Of a DNA stretch of 64,000 bases, positions 8,892 through 17,901 are shown piece after piece. Below the pieces are notes generated by a model, which saw nothing but the letters and a program-made list of their open reading frames with translations, did no database searches and had not been told where the DNA came from. A program made the translations under genes and the position numbers. Each line of letters starts with the position of its first letter. Within the stretch, counting starts at the first letter, position 1. This stretch comes from Marinibaculum pumilum (GTDB lineage Bacteria; Pseudomonadota; Alphaproteobacteria; Ferrovibrionales; Ferrovibrionaceae): positions 620,001 through 684,000 of the forward strand of contig NZ_JBHRTR010000054.1 in assembly GCF_042646425.1 (NCBI RefSeq), given 5' to 3'.

Positions 8892-10538
8892 ATGAATGAT
8901 GCCACCCACGCCTTCACCCCGGGCATGCGGGTCCGCCGCTGGCTCGCCGGTCCCCGGCGGTCGCCGGGCCGGAAGCAGGGAGGTAAACAGGGACGGGGAC
9001 GGGGCCTGGGTCCGGACCTGAAGCGGGGACTGGGATGGGCGGTTCTCAGCGGCACCGCCCTTGGTCTGCTGTCCGGCGGTCTGGCGCTGCTTGCTGGCTT
9101 CCCTGCAGGACCGCTGGAGGTCATGGCCTGGACCGCGATGCAGGGACTGGCGGTTGCGCTGGCGGTCTGGCTGCTGCTCGTCCTGCGCACCCGCAGCCGC
9201 CTCGCCCGGGCGGAGGCAAGGCTGCACCGCCTGGCGCCGGACGGCGCGATCCCCTTCCGCACCGACAGCCTCGATCAGGTCGAGCGGCTGGAGGCCGGGA
9301 CCCTGCTGTCCCTGCGGCGCCTGCACGGCCGGGCGGTCCGCGCCGCCTCGCAGCTGGACATGGTGGACGCCCTGGTGGAGGCCGCGCCCGACGGCATCAT
9401 CGTGGTGCGCCCCGACCAGACGATCGCCCGGATCAACCGGACCTGTGCCCGCCTGTTCGACTACCAGCCCGCCGACCTGATCGGCCGCCCGCTGCACCTG
9501 CTGGTTCCGGAGGAACACCGCGCCGCCCACCGCGACCATGTCGAGCGGTTCGCGGCAGGCCCGGACATGCAGGCCGCCATGGCGCAGGACCGCGTGGTGA
9601 TGGGGCGGCGGCGCGATGGCAGCGAATTCCCGATCGCCGCCTCCATCGGCCGGGCGGAACTGCGCGGGGAGACCGTCCTGATCGCGATCGTCCGCGACCT
9701 CAGCGCCCTGGAGCGGGCGAAGCTGGAGGCGGAGGCCGCCGCGGTCCGGGCGCAGGCCGCAGCCCGGCAGGCGGCGCTGGCCGACCGTTCGAAGACTGAG
9801 TTCCTGGCCAATATGAGCCACGAGCTGCGCACGCCCCTGAACGGCATCATCGGCTTCGCGGAGATGATGAAACTGGAGACCTTCGGCCCGCTCGGCCATC
9901 AGAAGTACCGCGAATATGTCGACGATATCGGCTCCGCCGGCGCGCATCTGCTGGCGATCCTGAGCGACATCCTCGATGTCTCCCGCCTGGATCTGGACAC
10001 CGAGCCGGCACAGCGGCGGCCCACGGACCTGTCGCCGGTGGTGCAGAACGTGGTGCGCTCCTTCCGGGAACGGCTGCCCGGCGGGGTCACCTTCGACATG
10101 TCGGGCTTCGATACGAGCCTGCCGGTGCTGGCCAACGAACGGGCGCTGCGCCAGGTGCTGCTGAACATCGTGGCGAATGCCAGCCGCTTCGTACCCGCCG
10201 AGGGCGGCCTCATCGCCATCGAGGCGATCGCGGGCCGGGAGGGCTCCGCCGGCGATGAGGGCGGCCCGGCGGAAGCGGGCGATCGCGCCACCGCCCTGCG
10301 CGGCTTCCGCGTCCGCGACAACGGGGAAGGCTTCAGCCAGACGGTGCTGCAGCGCTTCGGCACACCCTTCAACACCGACCGCGACAGCCAGCTCAGCGGC
10401 GATGGCTCCATGAGCGGCACCGGCCTTGGCCTCTACATCTGCAAGCGGATCATGGAAGGCCTGCAGGGGCGCATCGAGCTGGCGAACGACGATGGTGCCG
10501 TCGTGACGGTGCTGTTCGACGCCGCACCGCCGTCCTGA
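8892..10538 (+). CDS. Membrane-bound PAS sensor histidine kinase
   Basis: Two-component sensor of 548 residues. Order: basic N-terminus, two membrane helices (about 45-100, WAVLSGTALGLLSG and MQGLAVALAVWLLLVL), a PAS domain (about 155-255, with DGIIVVRPDQTIARIN and the R-DGSEFPI PAS core), a short coiled coil, then HisKA with the phospho-acceptor His in EFLANMSHELRTPLNGIIGF, and an HATPase domain with an N box around NIVANASRFV and G boxes DNGEGFS and GTGLGLYICK. No receiver domain is attached and no response regulator is adjacent, so its partner is elsewhere. The signal sensed is unknown; the loop between the two helices is too short for a periplasmic domain, so sensing is probably cytoplasmic through PAS. 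Confidence 0.9.
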   Translation: MNDATHAFTPGMRVRRWLAGPRRSPGRKQGGKQGRGRGLGPDLKRGLGWAVLSGTALGLLSGGLALLAGFPAGPLEVMAWTAMQGLAVALAVWLLLVLRTRSRLARAEARLHRLAPDGAIPFRTDSLDQVERLEAGTLLSLRRLHGRAVRAASQLDMVDALVEAAPDGIIVVRPDQTIARINRTCARLFDYQPADLIGRPLHLLVPEEHRAAHRDHVERFAAGPDMQAAMAQDRVVMGRRRDGSEFPIAASIGRAELRGETVLIAIVRDLSALERAKLEAEAAAVRAQAAARQAALADRSKTEFLANMSHELRTPLNGIIGFAEMMKLETFGPLGHQKYREYVDDIGSAGAHLLAILSDILDVSRLDLDTEPAQRRPTDLSPVVQNVVRSFRERLPGGVTFDMSGFDTSLPVLANERALRQVLLNIVANASRFVPAEGGLIAIEAIAGREGSAGDEGGPAEAGDRATALRGFRVRDNGEGFSQTVLQRFGTPFNTDRDSQLSGDGSMSGTGLGLYICKRIMEGLQGRIELANDDGAVVTVLFDAAPPS

Positions 10539-10675
10539 GCCCGCGCGCCGCCAATCGCCAGGCCGTCATCGCTTCGTGCAGGCAGGCGGGGCCGCAATGC
10601 ACTAGGATCCGCGCCTCACCAGCCCCTGCCCGCTCCGACCCGCGCATGGGGCCAGCCAGAAGGACCCTCGTCACC

Positions 10676-10969
10676 ATGACCCTGCGATTCCCGCCGCCCC
10701 TCTCCTGTCTGCTTCTTGCCGCCGGCATGCCGGTGTTGCTGGCCGGCATTGCGCCGGCCCTGGCCCAGGACAAATGCGCGCCGGAGTCCATCTCCAGCAC
10801 CGTCGAGGAACGCATGAAGGCCGACAGCAAGACCCCGGAAGAGATCGCCGACATCCTCTCCAGCGGCTTCAAGCGGCGCGTCCTGGCGGGCCGCATCGAG
10901 GACGCCAGCAAATGCTCCAGCGACGCGGTGAACGCCGCGCTCGACCTGCTGGCCAAGAAGTACGACTGA
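10676..10969 (+). CDS. Small secreted protein of unknown function
   Basis: A 97-residue precursor. The signal peptide runs to about residue 30 (CLLLAAGMPVLLAGIAPALA, then QDKCAPES). The mature part is a helical, charged segment with two cysteines (DKCAPES and ASKCSSD) that could form one disulfide across the fold, and it ends AALDLLAKKYD. I chose the ATG at 10676 because AAGGA precedes it and the signal peptide begins there; an ATG 30 bp upstream is in frame. I recognise no family. Confidence 0.65.
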   Translation: MTLRFPPPLSCLLLAAGMPVLLAGIAPALAQDKCAPESISSTVEERMKADSKTPEEIADILSSGFKRRVLAGRIEDASKCSSDAVNAALDLLAKKYD

Positions 10970-11096
10970 CGCCGCTCCGCACGCGCTGCCGGCCGCCGCA
11001 CCGACTGTCGGCCCCTCACCGGCTGCTGCCGTTGCGCCCGGCGGCGCGTGCGACTATGGGAAGGGCCCGCTGCGCCACATGCTGTGAGGGTCCGAC

Positions 11097-11960
11097 GTGC
11101 AACCCGGCGAATTCGTTCTCACCCTGGCCTGCCCCGACCGGCCCGGCATCGTCTCCCGCGTGACCGGCTGGCTGTACGAGGCTGGCGGCAACATCCTGGA
11201 CGCGCAGCAGTTCGACGACCTGGAGACCGGCCGCTTCTTCGCCCGGATCCTGTTCACAATCGTGCAGGGCGACACGGATCGTGACAGCCTGCGCAGCCGC
11301 TTCGCGCCGCTGGCGGACAGCTTCGGCATGACCTGGCTGCTGCGCGACCGCACCGACCGCCGCCGCGTCATGCTGCTGGTCTCAAAGTTCGACCATTGCC
11401 TGGCCGACCTGCTGTACCGATGGCGCACCGGCGAGCTGGAGATGGACATTGCCGGCATCGTCGCCAACCACCCGGCGGAGACCTATGCCCATCTGAACCT
11501 GGGCAGCCTGCCCTTCCACCATCTGCCGGTTACGAAGGACACCAAGTCCGCGCAGGAGGCGAAGCTGCTCGACCTGGTGCGGGAAAGCGGCACCGACCTC
11601 GTGGTGCTGGCCCGCTACATGCAGATCCTGTCCGACGACCTGTCGGCGAAGCTGCACGGGCGCTGCATCAATATCCACCACTCCTTCCTGCCGGGCTTCA
11701 AGGGTGCGCGGCCCTACCACCAGGCCCATGCCCGCGGCGTGAAGCTGATCGGTGCCACCGCCCACTATGTCACCGCCGACCTGGACGAGGGGCCGATCAT
11801 CGAGCAGGACGTGGAACGGATCAGCCATCGCGACACCCCCGAGCAGCTGGTCCGCAAGGGCCGCGACATCGAGCGCCGGGTGCTGGCCCGCGCGGTCCGC
11901 TACCACCTGGAGGACCGGGTGCTGATGAACGGCGCGAAGACCGTGGTCTTCACCGACTGA
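11097..11960 (+). CDS. purU: Formyltetrahydrofolate deformylase
   Basis: Hydrolyses 10-formyltetrahydrofolate to formate and tetrahydrofolate, balancing one-carbon pools with glycine and purine synthesis. The 287 residues hold an N-terminal ACT domain (CPDRPGIVSRVTGWLYEAGGNI) and a formyl-transferase hydrolase domain. The catalytic region NIHHSFLPGFKGARPYH has the expected His and is followed by GATAHYVTADLDEGPII with the catalytic Asp. The start is GTG at 11097 with GAGGG six bases upstream. It stands alone; the gene downstream is convergent. Confidence 0.95.
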   Translation: MQPGEFVLTLACPDRPGIVSRVTGWLYEAGGNILDAQQFDDLETGRFFARILFTIVQGDTDRDSLRSRFAPLADSFGMTWLLRDRTDRRRVMLLVSKFDHCLADLLYRWRTGELEMDIAGIVANHPAETYAHLNLGSLPFHHLPVTKDTKSAQEAKLLDLVRESGTDLVVLARYMQILSDDLSAKLHGRCINIHHSFLPGFKGARPYHQAHARGVKLIGATAHYVTADLDEGPIIEQDVERISHRDTPEQLVRKGRDIERRVLARAVRYHLEDRVLMNGAKTVVFTD

Positions 11961-11968
11961 TCCCCCGC

Positions 11969-13111
11969 TCACTCGGGCGCCGGGCGGGCGAAGGCATCCG
12001 CGGCCACCTCGCGCAGCGCCTCGGCCGACAGCCAGCCGTTCGCCGCCGCATGGCGCGCGAAGGCGAGGCTGTTCCGTGCCACGACCAGTTCGCTGCCGGC
12101 GGCATCCAGCGCCGCCGACAGTTCCGCCATTTCCGTATCCCGGTCGGCGCTGTGGCTGACATCGCGGATATAGACCGCCATCACGCGGCCCGGATGCTCC
12201 GCGACGATGCGGGCGTACATCTCCGGGTCGTGCTGGCCGCTGTCGCCGATCAGAAGCGCCGGCAGGCTGTCGTAGACCTTCAGCATCTGCCGGATCAGCG
12301 CCAGCTTGTGGTCGCGGGCCCGGCGTGGCAGCGGGTGCTGCAGGGTCAGCCCCCAGTCGCGCAGGAACAGGATCGGGCCGACCGGGATATCGTTGATCTC
12401 GAAGAATTCGCCCAGCACCTCGTACAGGCTCCACGGCCCGCGCGAGACATAGAGGATCGGGTTGTGGTCCGGCCCGTGCAGGCCGCGATACAGCGCCGAC
12501 ACGCCCGGGAACGCCGTGCGTGCCCGCGCATTCTGCACGAACAGCCGCCACATCATCGCCAGCGCGTTGCCGACGCCGGTCAGCACCACCGTGTCGTCGA
12601 TATCGCTGACCACCACGAAGCGGCTGGCCGGCGGCGGCACATAGACCTCCGCATAGGCGCTATGCCGCGGCCTGCCGTCCTCGATCAGGGTGACGTCCAC
12701 CCGGTGCCACAGACGGTCGTCCGGGGGCGGCCGGGCCGGGCTCAGCTGCAGGTCGAAATAGCCGTAGCGGTCGGTCCGGATCCGCTGCTCCGTGCCCAGG
12801 CAGGTCGCCACCAGTTCGCAATCGCCCAGGCCGCGACGCAGGAAGCGCCGCAGGAGATCGAGGTACCAGCGCCGCGCGTCGCTCGGCAGGTGCGCGCCGA
12901 ATGTGGGCTGGCGGAAGACGCGGCCGGTGACATGGAACAGTTCCGCCGTGCCATAGCCGCGGTAGGGCAGGATCGCGGTATCGGGTGCCCCGCGCCCGAA
13001 ACGGACGGGACGCGACAGCCTGCGGGCGGCCTTCTTCAAACCTTTCAGTGCCAATGGCGGCTCCGGCCCGTCCGTCGCGGCCGCCCGACCCGGGAAGGAA
13101 CAGCCCTGCAC
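11969..13111 (-). CDS. App1-family (DUF2183) phosphatase-domain protein
   Basis: Up to 380 residues, ending in an App1-type catalytic domain, the HAD-like fold of yeast phosphatidate phosphatase APP1. The signature RFVVVSDIDDTVVLTGVGN carries the D-x-D-x-T nucleophile loop. Later blocks are NPILYVSRGPWSLYEVLGEFFEIN, a Lys in ARDHKLALI, and ALLIGDSGQHDPEMYARI with acidic metal ligands. The N-terminal third is a beta-rich segment (about 45-160). Start uncertain: GTG at 13111 lacks a good site, while a TTG near 13053 has GGAG six bases upstream. It faces purU with an 8-bp gap between the stops. Lipid phosphatase activity in bacteria is not demonstrated. Confidence 0.82.
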   Translation of the reverse strand: MQGCSFPGRAAATDGPEPPLALKGLKKAARRLSRPVRFGRGAPDTAILPYRGYGTAELFHVTGRVFRQPTFGAHLPSDARRWYLDLLRRFLRRGLGDCELVATCLGTEQRIRTDRYGYFDLQLSPARPPPDDRLWHRVDVTLIEDGRPRHSAYAEVYVPPPASRFVVVSDIDDTVVLTGVGNALAMMWRLFVQNARARTAFPGVSALYRGLHGPDHNPILYVSRGPWSLYEVLGEFFEINDIPVGPILFLRDWGLTLQHPLPRRARDHKLALIRQMLKVYDSLPALLIGDSGQHDPEMYARIVAEHPGRVMAVYIRDVSHSADRDTEMAELSAALDAAGSELVVARNSLAFARHAAANGWLSAEALREVAADAFARPAPE

Positions 13112-13233
13112 CGTGGTGCCGGGCGTCGCCGGGCGATCCGGCGGCGCGCGGGCGGGCTTCTCCGCGCAGCCGCTCCGCTTGAACGGTTGCCGCCGCCAGA
13201 TCGTTCCGGTCGCTGCACCGCAGGGCGGTCCGG

Positions 13234-14184
13234 CTAGCGGGCGATGTCGCCGGCCCCCGCGAAGCGCCAGTGCCCGCGGCCGCCGCGCTTCACCCGGTAG
13301 AGGGCACGATCCGCCGCCTCGAACAGGGCGTCCTGGTCCGCTGCGTCGTCGGGAAAGCGGGCTGCGCCGATCGACACGCCGATCGTGATCTGCTCCCCCG
13401 CCAGCAGGACGGGCGCAGCCATCGCATCGGTGATCTTCCGGCAGATCTGGCCGACCTGTTCCCGCGTGGCGGATCCCATGAGGATCACGCCGAATTCGTC
13501 GCCGCCGAACCGCGCGACAGGATCGCTGGAGCGGACGCTGGCGGCAATCCGCGCCCCCGCCGTCTTCAGCAGCAGGTCGCCGTTCTGGTGGCCGAGCCTG
13601 TCGTTGACCGCCTTGAAATGGTCCAGGTCCAGAACCAGCAGGTGCATGGGCTGTCCGGCAAGCCGCGCCTCGGTCACCGCATGAGCCAGATGCACCTCGA
13701 AGGCGCGGCGGTTGTGCAGGCCGGTCAGCGGATCGGCCTCCGCCAGATGGCGGATCAGCTGTTCGTCCCGCTTGCGCTCGCTGATATCGACGAAGGTGGC
13801 AACCGCCAGGCCGGCTTCCGGCACCAGGGCGCCGCCATGAATGACGGTCCGGATCCTGCCGTTCCTGCAGCGGACATCGACCTCGACCGGCGCGATCTCG
13901 CGCGGCTGCAGGGCACAGCGGCCGAATGTGTCGATCCAGGTCGCTGTCGCACGGTCGCGCTGGGCGGCCACCGGATAGGCGCCGTCGACCCAGTCCTGCA
14001 CGGTTTCGAAATCCCCCAGGTCATAGCCGAACAGATCGCGGAACTTCGCGTTCATGAACAGGATCCGCGCATTCTCCAGGCTCGCCCAGGACATTGCGAC
14101 CGGCATCGCCTCGACCACCGCCTGCAGGCCCAGGATCTCCGGCAGCGCGACGGCCGGCCGGACGGTCTTGCTTTTCGATGTCAC
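13234..14184 (-). CDS. PAS-GGDEF diguanylate cyclase
   Basis: Makes cyclic di-GMP from two GTP. Residues about 20-140 form one PAS domain (NAKFRDLFGYD to ATFVDISERKRDEQ). The GGDEF domain follows, with DPLTGLHNRRAF, the metal-binding DLDHFKAVND, and an intact GGDEF at 227-231. RSSD at 218-221 sits five residues before it, the canonical product-inhibition I-site, so feedback control is expected. No signal peptide or membrane helix. Start is GTG with GAGGGG eight bases upstream. It is divergent from the phosphodiesterase at 14569, so synthesis and breakdown of the messenger may share one control region. Confidence 0.9.
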   Translation of the reverse strand: MTSKSKTVRPAVALPEILGLQAVVEAMPVAMSWASLENARILFMNAKFRDLFGYDLGDFETVQDWVDGAYPVAAQRDRATATWIDTFGRCALQPREIAPVEVDVRCRNGRIRTVIHGGALVPEAGLAVATFVDISERKRDEQLIRHLAEADPLTGLHNRRAFEVHLAHAVTEARLAGQPMHLLVLDLDHFKAVNDRLGHQNGDLLLKTAGARIAASVRSSDPVARFGGDEFGVILMGSATREQVGQICRKITDAMAAPVLLAGEQITIGVSIGAARFPDDAADQDALFEAADRALYRVKRGGRGHWRFAGAGDIAR

Positions 14185-14568
14185 GGACCCGGCCCCTCGC
14201 TGCCGCCCAAACGAACCATGCCTGCTCTCGTGCCGTCACCCCCGGGGACGCCCGGATGCCCGTCCCGCCGCTGCGCCGCGGACGCAATGTCCCAGGGTAG
14301 GACAGCGAACGGCACCCGCACGTTGATCCTCGTCACAATCGCCGCTTCCCGGCCGCCATCATCCGCGATCGCGTAATGCCAAGCGCCTTGGTCGGCCCGC
14401 CCATGACCGGTAGCATATCATCGAATGTCGTATTGAATTTTCCAGAATGGCGCCTATGACATGCTGCCGCCCGCGAGACCGCGATGGACCGACCGGCGCG
14501 AAAGCGAGAACCGGCCCGGGGCGGCGATCCTGCATCGTTCGCGGCGGCCGGTCGCGGCGGAGGCCGGC
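14185..14568. other. Divergent spacer between cyclase and phosphodiesterase genes
   Basis: This 384-bp stretch is a relatively AT-richer island near 14400-14450. It holds an inverted repeat CCAAG-CGC-CTTGG at 14379-14391 that could be an operator. The plus-strand frame of the phosphodiesterase stays open back to an ATG at 14461, so part of it may be coding. No RNA gene seen. Confidence 0.5.
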
Positions 14569-16674
14569 ATGCTGAAGGGCGCCGGGGCCTTCTTCCGGAG
14601 CGGCGCCGATGAACCGGCAGAGAGCGTCGTCAGCGAGCAGCAGATCCATGCCATCCGGGAGATCCACGGCCTGGCGATCTGGCGCGCCGGGCCCGACGGG
14701 GCGCCGCTAAGCCCGAACGCCTGGACCATTGACTATGGCCGCAACCCGCAGGGGGTGGCGCAGGGCGCGGAAGGCTGGCTGGCCTATCTGCATCCCGCCG
14801 ACCGGGAACGCGTGCGCCCCCTGTGGCGGGAAGCGCTGCGCACCGCCGCCCCGTTCGAGGCACGCTACCGGCTGCTGCATCTGGATGGCAGCTATCGCTG
14901 GTCCCTCGGTCGCGGCCGGCCGCTCCTCGATGCCGAGGGAAAGGTGCGCGAATGGATCGGCACCGTGGTCGATATCGAGGATTCGGTGGCGGCGGAGAAT
15001 GCCCTGGCGGTGAGCGAGGAGCGCCTGCGCCTGGCCTTGCGCAGCACGGCGCTGGGGATCTGGGACCTGGACCTGGCCGGCGGCAGCCTGTGGTGCTCCG
15101 ACCTCGCCGCGGCGATTCTCGGCCATGGCCCGGAGGCGATGGAACTGGACGACGCAATCGCCTGGCGTCATCTGCATGGCGACGATGCCGAACGCTTTCA
15201 TGCGGCGCGGCGCGCGGCGATCGCCGGCACCGCCGACGGCGCGCTGGACCTGGAGTTCCGCATCCACGCCGCAGCGGCGGAGGCGCCGCGCTGGGCGGCC
15301 TGCACGGCACGCGCGATCTTCGACATCCACGGCCGTCCGGTGCGCATGCTCGGCACCCTGCGCGACGTGACGGAGAAGCGGATGCAGCAGGAGCGGCTGT
15401 TCCACCAGGCCCATTACGACGGCCTGACGGACCTGCCGAACCGTCGCCTGGTCGCCCTGCAGGCCGACACCCTGCTGCAGGACGGGCATCCGGTCGCCCT
15501 GCTGCTGCTGGACATCGACGGCTTCAAGCTCGCCAACGACACCCTGGGCCACCGCCTGGGCGACCTGCTGCTGGTCCAGATCGCCCGCAGGCTGCGCGAC
15601 GGCTTCGCCGACAGCCGCAACCTCGTCGCTCGCCTGAGCGGCGACAAGTTCGCCCTGCTGGCGCCCGACGTCACCCGGCCGGATGCCGCCGCCGCCCTGG
15701 CGCAGCGGCTGCAGGCGCTGCTGGCAGAGCCGTTCCTGGTGGAGGGACATCCGGTGCCCGTCGGCGGCAGTATCGGCATCGCCCTGGCGCCGCGGGATGC
15801 CGCCTCGGCGCAGGACCTGATGCGCCATGCCGACCTGGCGCTGCACGATGCCAAGGCGGCCGCGCCCGCCCTGACCCGATTCTACCTGCCGCGCCTGGCG
15901 GAAGAGGTCGCCGCCCGGCAGACCATGGACCTGGAGCTGCGGCGCGCCGTGGAGGCCGGCGAGTTCGAGCTGCACTACCAGCCGCAGCTCAGCCTGGCCG
16001 GCAGCGCGGTGATGGGCGCGGAAGCCCTGCTGCGCTGGCGCCACCCGAAGCGCGGGCTGCTGGCACCCGGGGCCTTCTTCCCGGTGCTGGAGCGCACCGC
16101 GACCGTCCTGGCCGTCGGCGACTGGGTGGTGCGCCAGGCCGTTGCCGACGCCGCCTGGCTGCATGCGCAGGGCCATTCCCTGCGCATCGCCATCAACCTG
16201 TTCGCCGCCCAGTTCCGCACCGGTGGCGTGCCGGACCTGCTGCGCGCGGCGCTGGCCGGCCACGACCTGCCGCCGGAACGGCTGGAGATCGAGGTGACCG
16301 AGAACGTCATCCTGCGCAACGACGCCGGCCTGCACGCGGGGCTGCAGGAGATCCGCAGGCTGGGCTGCGGCATCGCCTTCGACGATTTCGGCACCGGCCA
16401 TGCCTCCCTCAGCATGCTGAAGCGCATTCCTCTCACCCGGCTGAAGATCGACCGCAGCTTCGTCGCCGACCTGGACGATTCACCGGAGGATTGCGCCATC
16501 GTCGACGCCATTCTGTCGCTGGGCCGGACCTTCGGCCTCGCCGTCACGGCGGAGGGGATCGAGACCCGCAGCCAGGCCCAGCTGCTGCACCAGCATGGCT
16601 GCGACGAAGGCCAGGGCTATCTGTTCAGCCGCCCGGTGCCGCTGCCTGCGCTGGAGACCTTCATCCGCCGTTGA
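14569..16674 (+). CDS. PAS-PAS-GGDEF-EAL protein; probable c-di-GMP phosphodiesterase with degenerate cyclase domain
   Basis: About 701 residues. Two PAS/PAC modules come first (PAC ends near GTVVDIEDSVAAENAL and GTLRDVTEKRMQQERL), then a GGDEF-like domain, then EAL. The cyclase motif reads SGDKF instead of GGDEF and no RxxD I-site stands before it, so synthesis is probably lost; it may bind GTP. The EAL domain keeps EALLRW, the NVI segment, FDDFGTGHASL, KIDRSFV and TAEGIET, the metal and catalytic set, so it should hydrolyse c-di-GMP. I chose the ATG at 14569 because GGAGG lies five bases upstream; ATG 14461 is in frame but has no site. Cytoplasmic. Confidence 0.88.
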   Translation: MLKGAGAFFRSGADEPAESVVSEQQIHAIREIHGLAIWRAGPDGAPLSPNAWTIDYGRNPQGVAQGAEGWLAYLHPADRERVRPLWREALRTAAPFEARYRLLHLDGSYRWSLGRGRPLLDAEGKVREWIGTVVDIEDSVAAENALAVSEERLRLALRSTALGIWDLDLAGGSLWCSDLAAAILGHGPEAMELDDAIAWRHLHGDDAERFHAARRAAIAGTADGALDLEFRIHAAAAEAPRWAACTARAIFDIHGRPVRMLGTLRDVTEKRMQQERLFHQAHYDGLTDLPNRRLVALQADTLLQDGHPVALLLLDIDGFKLANDTLGHRLGDLLLVQIARRLRDGFADSRNLVARLSGDKFALLAPDVTRPDAAAALAQRLQALLAEPFLVEGHPVPVGGSIGIALAPRDAASAQDLMRHADLALHDAKAAAPALTRFYLPRLAEEVAARQTMDLELRRAVEAGEFELHYQPQLSLAGSAVMGAEALLRWRHPKRGLLAPGAFFPVLERTATVLAVGDWVVRQAVADAAWLHAQGHSLRIAINLFAAQFRTGGVPDLLRAALAGHDLPPERLEIEVTENVILRNDAGLHAGLQEIRRLGCGIAFDDFGTGHASLSMLKRIPLTRLKIDRSFVADLDDSPEDCAIVDAILSLGRTFGLAVTAEGIETRSQAQLLHQHGCDEGQGYLFSRPVPLPALETFIRR

Positions 16675-16696
16675 TGCGATCCGCTGCCGCTTCCGC

Positions 16697-16736
16697 TGCA
16701 CTGCAATCGCCGCTACAGTATTTTTTTGCACTGCAA
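16697..16736 (+). promoter_or_regulatory. Paired palindromic operator in the formamidase promoter region
   Basis: TGCACTGCAA occurs at 16697-16706 and again at 16727-16736, exactly 30 bp (three helical turns) apart. Each core TGCA-C-TGCA is a perfect palindrome; the second extends to TTGCACTGCAA. Between them lie TACAGT (16714-16719), a possible -10 box, and a run of seven T. In such GC-rich DNA this looks like a two-site binding motif for a dimeric regulator. The regulator is unknown. Confidence 0.6.
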
Positions 16737-16792
16737 ACTCCGGCTGCTTACGGCCGCTGCGCCGCTGCCGCCGATCGCGACAGGAGGGCCGG

Positions 16793-17899
16793 ATGCACGC
16801 CATCAGGATCGACCGCAGCAAGGGCCTGGCGGAACAGCCGGGCTGCGGCCACAACCGCTACCATCCCGATATCCCGCCGGTGCTGGAGGTCGCGGAGGGC
16901 GAGGAGGTGGTTCTGGAATGCCGCGACGGCCTGGACGGCCAGATCACCGGCAGCACCACGGTCGACGACTTCCCGAACCTCGATTCCGGCCGCATCCACC
17001 CGCTGACCGGACCGGTCTTCGTGAAGGGGGCGGAACCCGGCGACGCGCTGGAGGTGGAGTTCCTCGAGATCGAGGCACAGCCCTACGCCTTCTCCTGCAT
17101 CATGCCGGGGCTGGGCTTCCTGCGCGACGTGATCGACACGCCCTTCCTGGCGCACTGGAAGATCGCCGACGGCTGGGCGACATCGGAGCAGATCCCCGGC
17201 GTGCGCATCCCCGGCGCCCCGTTCATGGGCATCTCCGCCACCGCGCCCAGCCATGACAAGCTGGTCGAATGGACCGACCGCGAGCAGCGGCTGATCGACC
17301 GCGGCGGCATGGTCTTCCCGCCCGACGGCGCCGGCGCCATTCCCGGCGGCGGCTGCGGCCTGAAAGGCCTGCGCACCCTGCCGCCGCGGGAGCATGGCGG
17401 CAATTTCGACGTCAAGCAGCTGACGAAGGGATCGAAGCTCCTGCTGCCGGTCTATGTCGACGGCGCGCTGTTCTCCGTCGGCGACGGGCATTTCGCGCAG
17501 GGCGATGGCGAGGTCTGCGTCACCGCGGTCGAGATGGGTGCCACGGCGGCCGTCCGCTTCAAGCTGCACAAGGGCCTGGCGGCGAAGCGCCAGCACATCA
17601 ACGCACCCGTGTATTCCTTCCGGCAGGAGATCACCCAGCCCGAGCCGCTGAAGACCGGCACCGTGCTGGCGGCAATGGGCATGCCCTTCACCGAAGACGG
17701 AGAGATCGACGGCGAGAACCTGACCCTCGCCGCCCGCAACGCGCTGCTCAACATGATCGCCCTGCTGCAGGAGCGCGGCTTCAGCCGCGAGCAGGCCTAT
17801 GTGATCTGCTCCGTCGCTTGCGACCTGCATGTCAGCAACGTCGTCGACGTGCCGAACTACACCGTCAGCGCGCTGCTGCCCGAGGTCATCTTCGGCTGA
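16793..17899 (+). CDS. fmdA: Formamidase / acetamidase (FmdA-AmdA family)
   Basis: Hydrolyses formamide (or a short-chain amide) to ammonia and the acid, cytoplasmic. The 368-residue protein has family blocks in order: LDGQITGSTTVDDFPNLD, HPLTGPVFVKGAEPGD, the HGGNFDVKQLTKG segment that supplies active-site residues, and SVGDGHFAQGDGEVCVTA with the metal-binding Asp/His. The ATG at 16793 has CAGGAGGG seven bases upstream. It appears monocistronic; the next gene is convergent with only 2 bp between stop codons. Upstream is a pair of palindromes that probably bind its regulator. No amide transporter or FmdB lies nearby. Formamide versus acetamide preference cannot be decided here. Confidence 0.9.
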   Translation: MHAIRIDRSKGLAEQPGCGHNRYHPDIPPVLEVAEGEEVVLECRDGLDGQITGSTTVDDFPNLDSGRIHPLTGPVFVKGAEPGDALEVEFLEIEAQPYAFSCIMPGLGFLRDVIDTPFLAHWKIADGWATSEQIPGVRIPGAPFMGISATAPSHDKLVEWTDREQRLIDRGGMVFPPDGAGAIPGGGCGLKGLRTLPPREHGGNFDVKQLTKGSKLLLPVYVDGALFSVGDGHFAQGDGEVCVTAVEMGATAAVRFKLHKGLAAKRQHINAPVYSFRQEITQPEPLKTGTVLAAMGMPFTEDGEIDGENLTLAARNALLNMIALLQERGFSREQAYVICSVACDLHVSNVVDVPNYTVSALLPEVIFG

Positions 17900-17901
17900 G
17901 G

